Part shown: positions 41,805 to 46,270 of the stretch, piece after piece | How the letters are laid out: each line of letters opens with the position of its first letter | How positions within the stretch are numbered: the stretch's first letter is position 1 | NCBI RefSeq assembly: GCF_002093115.1 | Contig: NZ_NAAD01000024.1 | Span: forward strand, 1-46,270 | Source: Geothermobacter hydrogeniphilus | GTDB lineage: Bacteria; Desulfobacterota; Desulfuromonadia; Desulfuromonadales; Geothermobacteraceae | Length of the DNA: 46,270 bases | Direction of reading: 5' to 3' | Translations under genes and position numbers: made by a program | The notes under the pieces: model-generated | What the model saw: only the letters and a program-made list of their open reading frames with translations | Database searches by the model: none | Told to the model about the DNA's origin: nothing

Positions 41805-43150
41805 GCCGCACCTCCTTTCAGGGCCGCAACCAGGCGGTCGATATCGTCGCGGCTGTTCTGCTCAGTCACGCAGACCAGCAGCCGGTTGGCATCAGCGGCA
41901 TCGAACCTGGCCAGGTCGATACCGCCGAGAATGTTGTCGGCTTCCAACGTGCGCAGCAATTCCGCAGCCGGCCGCGGGGTGGCAACGACGAATTCATTGA
42001 AGGTCGGCGCCTGATGGGGAAGCGAGAAGCCGGGCAGAGAAGCGATCTGCCGCTTGGCATACTCGGCCTTGGCCAGATTCTGCTCAGCCAACTCCCGGAT
42101 CCCCTGCTTGCCCAGCAGGGCCAGGTAGATGGCCACCATCAGGGCGCAGAGCCCCTGATTGGAGCAGATGTTGGACGTCGCCTTCTCCCGTCGGATATGC
42201 TGCTCACGGGTAGCGAGGGTGAGGACAAAGCCACGCTCACCGTTCTTGTCCAGGGTTTCCCCGATCAACCGCCCCGGCATGGAGCGCACCGCCTTCTTGC
42301 GCGCGGCGAAGAAACCGACCCCGGGGCCGCCGTAGGCAACCGGCAGGCCGAAACTCTGCCCTTCGCCGACGGCAATATCGACCCCCAGTTCTCCCGGCGA
42401 CTTGAGCAGCCCGAGGGAGACCGGTTCGGCGGTCGCGCTCACCAGCATGGCACCGCAGGCATGGGCCTTGTCGGCCAGGTCGGCGAGCGGTTCGATGACC
42501 CCGTAGAAGTTCGGGTAACCGACGATCACCGCGGCGACGGTCGTATCGAGAACCGGGGAGAGCGCCGCCAGATCGGTACGGCCATCGGCGGCGAGCGTTA
42601 CCTCGACCAGTTCCAGGCCGAGATATCGGCAGTAACTGGACACCGTCTGCCGGTATTCGGGGTGCAGACCGGCCGAGAGGAGCAGTTTACTGCGTCGCGT
42701 CGCCCGCACCGCCATCAGCGCCGCTTCCGCGGTCGCCGAGGCGCCGTCGTACATCGAGGCGTTGGCGACGTCCATGCCGGTCAACTGGCAGATCAGGGTC
42801 TGGTACTCAAAGATCGCCTGCAGGGTCCCCTGACTGATCTCCGGCTGATAGGGAGTGTAGGCGGTGTAGAATTCACTGCGTGAAATGAGGTGGTCGACCG
42901 CGGCGGGAATAAAATGATTGTAGGCTCCGCCCCCCAGGAAAGAGAGCGCCCGGGTACTGGAGGTGTTGAGTTCCGCGAGGCGGTCAAGCTCCCGCAGCAG
43001 GTCCGGCTCGGAAAGCGCGGGGGGCAGATCCAGAGGCCGCTGCAGGCGGTCAGCAGCGGGGATGGCACTGAACAGCTCATCGACGCTGCTCACCCCGATG
43101 GCCTCCAGCATCTGCCGGATATCGTCGTCGGTATGGGGAAGGTAGCGCAT
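41801..43150 (-). CDS. gcvPA: Glycine dehydrogenase (decarboxylating), subunit 1
   Basis: This 449-residue protein is the partner subunit of the split P-protein and lacks the PLP lysine. Family segments are MRYLPHTDDDIRQML at the start, SFLGGGAYNHFIP, YTPYQPEISQGTLQAIFEYQ and ASMYDGASATAEAALMA. The split A/B arrangement is usual in anaerobes and Gram-positives. AAGGAG precedes the ATG. The 191-base gap to gcvH holds a GC-rich hairpin and a perfect CCGGATCATGATCCGG palindrome at about 43292, which could set relative expression. Confidence 0.97.
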   Translation of the reverse strand: MRYLPHTDDDIRQMLEAIGVSSVDELFSAIPAADRLQRPLDLPPALSEPDLLRELDRLAELNTSSTRALSFLGGGAYNHFIPAAVDHLISRSEFYTAYTPYQPEISQGTLQAIFEYQTLICQLTGMDVANASMYDGASATAEAALMAVRATRRSKLLLSAGLHPEYRQTVSSYCRYLGLELVEVTLAADGRTDLAALSPVLDTTVAAVIVGYPNFYGVIEPLADLADKAHACGAMLVSATAEPVSLGLLKSPGELGVDIAVGEGQSFGLPVAYGGPGVGFFAARKKAVRSMPGRLIGETLDKNGERGFVLTLATREQHIRREKATSNICSNQGLCALMVAIYLALLGKQGIRELAEQNLAKAEYAKRQIASLPGFSLPHQAPTFNEFVVATPRPAAELLRTLEADNILGGIDLARFDAADANRLLVCVTEQNSRDDIDRLVAALKGGAA

Positions 43151-43341
43151 CAGGATTCTCCTTCAGGCGACAGCCGCCGGCGTCGCCGGGTGTGGGAAAC
43201 CGCGCACCGGAAAACATTGCCGGCGCGGGCAAACGGCAACAGGCTGTGCCGGTGCGGACAACCCGCGGGCACAGCCTGCGCCGAAGAATGGCCGGATCAT
43301 GATCCGGTTACAGCGTGGGGCAGTCCTCAACCAGGGCCGGG

Positions 43342-43728
43342 TCAGTGTTCCGACTCGCAGAACTCCTGGTAGGCCGCGGCATCCATGAGGCTCTCCAGTT
43401 CGGCCTGGTCGGAGACCTTGATCTTGATCATCCAGGCATCTTCATAGGGCGAGGTATTGACCATCTCGGGAGCATCGGGCAACTCCGCGTTGACTTCGAC
43501 GACCTCCCCGCTGAGCGGCGCGTAGACATCGGAAACCGCCTTCACCGATTCGACCACGCCGAAGGGCTTGCCCGCCTCAATCTGGGTGCCGACTTCAGGC
43601 AATTCGACAAAAACCACGTCTCCCAGCGCATCCTGGGCGAAATCGCTGATGCCGATGGTGGCGACATCGGCCTCAAAGAGAACCCATTCATGCTCGGCGG
43701 TGTACTTCAACTCCTCGGGAAATTCCAT
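43342..43728 (-). CDS. gcvH: Glycine cleavage system H protein
   Basis: This 128-residue lipoyl carrier protein shuttles the aminomethyl group from P-protein to T-protein. The lipoylated lysine is K63 in [20 protein letters not shown]. Length and fold are standard. AAAGGAG precedes the ATG. It sits 33 bases downstream of gcvT in the same transcript. Confidence 0.97.
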   Translation of the reverse strand: MEFPEELKYTAEHEWVLFEADVATIGISDFAQDALGDVVFVELPEVGTQIEAGKPFGVVESVKAVSDVYAPLSGEVVEVNAELPDAPEMVNTSPYEDAWMIKIKVSDQAELESLMDAAAYQEFCESEH

Positions 43729-43761
43729 CTCGATTCTCCTTTAACGATGATCGGTAGCGGG

Positions 43762-44865
43762 TCAATCCCGCCAGTTCTTGATAAAAGGGGTCTTGGCAAC
43801 CCGACAGGCGACCTGGCGGTTGCGGATGCCGATGGACAACTCCTTGCCGACGCCGCTGCATTCCGGCCGGACCAGCGCCAGGGCGATACCGACCTTGAGA
43901 CATGGCGACATGGTCCCGCTGGTGACCGTTCCGACCTGCTCCTCGCCGGCGAAAACCGGGTAGCCGTCGCGGGGAATGCCCCGGTCGGTCATCACCAGCC
44001 CGGCCAGGCGGCGCGGAACGCCTTTTTCTTTCTGCTTGAGCAGCGCGTCGCGGCCGATAAAGTCTCCCTTGTCGAACTTGGTGATCCAGCCGAGGCCCGC
44101 CTCCAGGGGAGATATTTCGGAAGAAAGTTCATGCCCGTAGAGGGCGAACTTCATCTCCAGCCGCAGGGTGTCCCGCGCACCGAGGCCGCAGGGCTTGATC
44201 CCCTCTTCGCTGCCCGCCGCCATCAATGCCGTCCATACCGACTCGGCCGCTTCGGCGGCGAAGTAAAGCTCGAAACCGTCTTCACCGGTATAACCGGTGC
44301 GGGAAATAATGGTCGGAACACCGGCAACCTGCCCTTCAGCGAAGTGATAGTAGCGGATATCCTTGAGGTTATGCGTGGTCAGACGGGCGAGAATGGTCTC
44401 CGCCGCCGGCCCCTGCAGCGCCAGCTGGGCATAATCATCACTCAGGTTGCGCAGCTCCACATCGGGAAAATCACCCTCTTCGAGTACCTGCTCCATCCAG
44501 GCGTAATCCTTGTCGGCATTGGAGGCGTTGACGCAGAAGAGAAAACGATCGGCAGCGAACCGGTAGAGGGTGACATCATCGACGATGCCGCCGTGGGGGT
44601 AGCAGATGGCCGAGTACTGGACCTGGCCGATCTCCAGCCTGGCGGCATCGTTGATGGTCAGATGCTGGATATAGGCCAGGGCGCCGGCGCCTCGCACTTC
44701 GACCTCGCCCATGTGGGAGACGTCGAACAGACCGGCGGCCTCGCGGGTGGCGAGATGTTCGTCGATCACGCCGGTATACTGGACCGGCATATCCCAGCCG
44801 CCGAAGTCGACCATGCGGGCGGCCAGATCACGGTGAATACGATTGAGCGGGGTTTTTTTCAGCAT
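43762..44865 (-). CDS. gcvT: Glycine cleavage system T protein (aminomethyltransferase)
   Basis: This 367-residue folate-dependent enzyme releases ammonia and gives methylene-tetrahydrofolate. Family segments include MVDFGGWDMPVQY, GLFDVSHMGEVEV, ISRTGYTGEDGFELYF and GLGARDTLRLEM. It heads gcvT-gcvH-gcvPA-gcvPB. A promoter lies directly upstream, and folD, which uses the product, lies just beyond. AAGGAG precedes the ATG. I found no glycine riboswitch in the short leader. Confidence 0.97.
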   Translation of the reverse strand: MLKKTPLNRIHRDLAARMVDFGGWDMPVQYTGVIDEHLATREAAGLFDVSHMGEVEVRGAGALAYIQHLTINDAARLEIGQVQYSAICYPHGGIVDDVTLYRFAADRFLFCVNASNADKDYAWMEQVLEEGDFPDVELRNLSDDYAQLALQGPAAETILARLTTHNLKDIRYYHFAEGQVAGVPTIISRTGYTGEDGFELYFAAEAAESVWTALMAAGSEEGIKPCGLGARDTLRLEMKFALYGHELSSEISPLEAGLGWITKFDKGDFIGRDALLKQKEKGVPRRLAGLVMTDRGIPRDGYPVFAGEEQVGTVTSGTMSPCLKVGIALALVRPECSGVGKELSIGIRNRQVACRVAKTPFIKNWRD

Positions 44866-44888
44866 AATGCCACTCCTTTCAGAGCCGC

Positions 44889-44917
44889 ATTATGGAGGAT
44901 AGAGGGACAATTGAAAA
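44889..44917 (-). promoter_or_regulatory. Promoter of the gcv operon
   Basis: TTTTCA, a 17-base spacer and CATAAT on the minus strand. The implied leader is under 25 bases before the gcvT ATG, which leaves no room for a riboswitch. Confidence 0.6.
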
Positions 44918-44963
44918 GTTTTTTTCCGGCAGATCGAACAATGTTTCCGTCCCGCCCCCCACC

Positions 44964-44994
44964 CCGGTTCCGGGCGGCGACCGCCGCCGGAACG
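44964..44994 (-). terminator. GC-rich hairpin after folD, possible terminator
   Basis: Complementary GC-rich arms around GTTCCGG and CCGGAAC form a stem of about 12 pairs with a bulge, 18 bases after the folD stop. There is no U-tract, so termination here is only a possibility. Confidence 0.35.
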
Positions 44995-45011
44995 GGAAGA
45001 GGGATTCCGTC

Positions 45012-45863
45012 TCAGCCGCGGGCGCGGCGCTGAGCACTTTCGAGGGTATTGTAGAGCAGCATGGTGATGGTCATCGGGCCGACACCGCCGGGAACCGGGG
45101 TGATGGCGCCGGCACGCTCGCTGACGGAAGCGAAATCGACATCGCCGACCAGCTTCTTTTCGCCGATCCGGTTGACGCCGACATCGATCACCACCGCCCC
45201 CGGCTTGATCCAGTCCCCCTTGATCATCTGCGGACGACCGACCGCGGCGATGACAACGTCGGCACGCCGCACCACCTCCGGCAGGTCGCGGGTCCGCGAA
45301 TGGCAGAGGGTCACCGTGGCATGCGCCGCCAGGCACATCAGCGCGACCGGCTTGCCGACGATATTGGAACGGCCGACGACGACGACCTCTTTGCCGGTCA
45401 GGTCACAACCGACCGACTCCAGCATCTTCATCACCCCGTAGGGGGTGCAGGGACGAAAGAGCGGGTTGCCGGTAGCCAGTCGACCGACATTGTAGGGATG
45501 AAAGCCGTCGACATCCTTGGAGGGCGAAATCGCTTCCAGCACCTTGCGTTCATCAATGTGTTCCGGCAGGGGCAGCTGGACCAGGATGCCGTCGATCCGT
45601 TCATCCTCGTTGAGCTGGGCGATCAGTCCGAGCAGGCTCTCTTCACTGGTCTCGGCCGAAAGCTTGTGTTCATCGGAATAGATCCCGGCCTCGGCGCAGG
45701 CCCGCTCCTTCATCGAGACATAGACCTTGCTGGCCGGGTCCTCGCCGACCAGTACCACCGCCAGCCCGGGCGTCACCCCGCCGGCCTTGAGCTGCTCCGT
45801 ACCCTGGCGAATCTCTTCCCGCAGCCGCGCCGCGATCGCCTTGCCATCGATAATCTCTGCCAT
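45012..45863 (-). CDS. folD: Methylene-THF dehydrogenase/cyclohydrolase
   Basis: This 283-residue bifunctional enzyme converts 5,10-methylene-THF to 10-formyl-THF. Signatures are [13 protein letters not shown] (with the catalytic Tyr and Lys), [23 protein letters not shown] and [18 protein letters not shown]. It processes the one-carbon unit produced by the gcv operon just downstream. ATG at 45863 is chosen with GAGGAG nine bases upstream; GTG at 45869 is possible. Confidence 0.97.
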   Translation of the reverse strand: MAEIIDGKAIAARLREEIRQGTEQLKAGGVTPGLAVVLVGEDPASKVYVSMKERACAEAGIYSDEHKLSAETSEESLLGLIAQLNEDERIDGILVQLPLPEHIDERKVLEAISPSKDVDGFHPYNVGRLATGNPLFRPCTPYGVMKMLESVGCDLTGKEVVVVGRSNIVGKPVALMCLAAHATVTLCHSRTRDLPEVVRRADVVIAAVGRPQMIKGDWIKPGAVVIDVGVNRIGEKKLVGDVDFASVSERAGAITPVPGGVGPMTITMLLYNTLESAQRRARG

Positions 45864-45919
45864 GCTCACAGTCTCCTCTTCTGCTGATGGGTTAAGCTTC
45901 GCGCTGAACCTGTGAAACT

Positions 45920-46045
45920 ATAGCAGGCTGATGAAAAACGCCCATCTGCTGCGTTGTCCTCATCCCGCGTCAACGACGTACCTTCCGGTACGCCTTATGC
46001 CGCGGGGTTGCGGACGCCCTGCATCTGGACATTTTTGCTCAGCCC
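45920..46045. mobile_element. Palindromic MITE-like element, full copy
   Basis: The left end AGCAGGCTGATGAAAAACG and CCATCTGCTGCG are answered on the right by the complement of GGGCTGAGCAAAAATGTCC and AGATGCAGGGCG, so the ends are imperfect inverted repeats. The centre carries GTACC-TTCC-GGTAC. No coding capacity is present. Half copies occur at 33220 and 39857. It lies about 57 bases upstream of the folD start, so it may influence folD transcription. Confidence 0.65.
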
Positions 46046-46162
46046 GGGGAACGTGACTTTTTCAACGCCCTGACAGGGAAGGAAAAACATAAAGTAAACC
46101 TGCCGGATGGCGTCTGTCCGCATCATCAGCTCACACAATCGGCCAATTCCACCCCACTGCCT

Positions 46163-46270
46163 CAAGGCGTTGGATTTTTTATCAGATCAAGGCGCAGCCC
46201 AATGAGTGCGGAGGCGTAGCGACAGCTACGTCGCACAAGCGAAGCGGGCCTGCAACGCAGAGTTGATGAA
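46163..46270 (+). repeat. Structured repeat, copy E, cut by the window end
   Basis: It contains TTTTTTATCAGATCAAGGCG, the centre GCGGAGGCGTAGCGACAGC and the right flank CAACGCAGAGTTGATGAA. The arms pair only partly (GCAGCCC against GGGCCTGC). The bases 46046-46162 between this copy and the MITE-like element show no gene. Confidence 0.7.

Noticed and set aside
44866-45011. Glycine riboswitch upstream of gcvT
   Set aside because: The conserved aptamer segments were not found and the promoter leaves too short a leader.

Overview
The window looks like a chromosome segment of a GC-rich, anaerobic, respiratory deltaproteobacterium of the Desulfuromonadales/Geobacter type. This is inferred from gene content: a Rieske-cytochrome b complex with a five-haem cytochrome c, acetate interconversion by AckA/Pta, a split P-protein glycine cleavage system, DUF1573 and DUF3426 proteins, and families of dispersed palindromic repeats. 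No rRNA gene is present, so the placement rests on this alone.

Region 1 (1-28.3 kb) is a defence and mobile-DNA island lying on the 3' side of a tRNA-Arg(CCG) gene. From left to right it holds: the start of an unknown gene; an internally deleted IS481-type element; a solitary AT-rich type I restriction nuclease-like gene; a type I restriction-modification operon transcribed hsdM-hsdS-hsdR; a WYL regulator-AddB-AddA operon; a three-gene DUF6361 / phospholipase D-like / SNF2-like helicase operon that fits the Azaca layout; a hydrolase operon with two small unknown genes; a two-domain AAA+ ATPase; a divergent gene fusing a dual-specificity phosphatase to an ADP-ribosylglycohydrolase; and an AT-rich PD-(D/E)XK nuclease-like gene. 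Most run on the minus strand with start-stop overlaps. No integrase is visible, so the far end of the island is outside the window. A 19-bp inverted repeat of the form TGCGACA-N5-TGTCGCA lies upstream of both the first partial gene and the AAA+ gene, at the same distance from a -10-like box. This suggests that two distant parts of the island share a regulator.

Region 2 (28.3-46.3 kb) is core chromosome: the tRNA-Arg with a good promoter and terminator, a secreted metallo-beta-lactamase-fold protein with an altered metal motif, the Rieske/cytochrome b/five-haem cytochrome operon, a DUF1573 protein, hpt, a zinc-ribbon/DUF3426 membrane protein, a 2[4Fe-4S] ferredoxin, convergent ackA and pta, a TonB/TolA-type protein, and folD followed by gcvT-gcvH-gcvPA-gcvPB.

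The spaces between the core genes are filled by repeats. One is a roughly 120-nt structured element with a conserved centre and variable but self-complementary arms; several copies abut stop codons and three degenerate copies form a 166-bp-period tandem array. Others are a palindromic MITE-like element (one full copy, two half copies), near-identical terminator hairpins, and about twelve copies of a 7-bp unit directly after ackA.

The best candidates for undescribed biology are the AAA+ ATPase / phosphatase-ADP-ribosylglycohydrolase / nuclease group at 23.0-27.6 kb with its shared operator, and the structured repeat family whose arms covary between copies.
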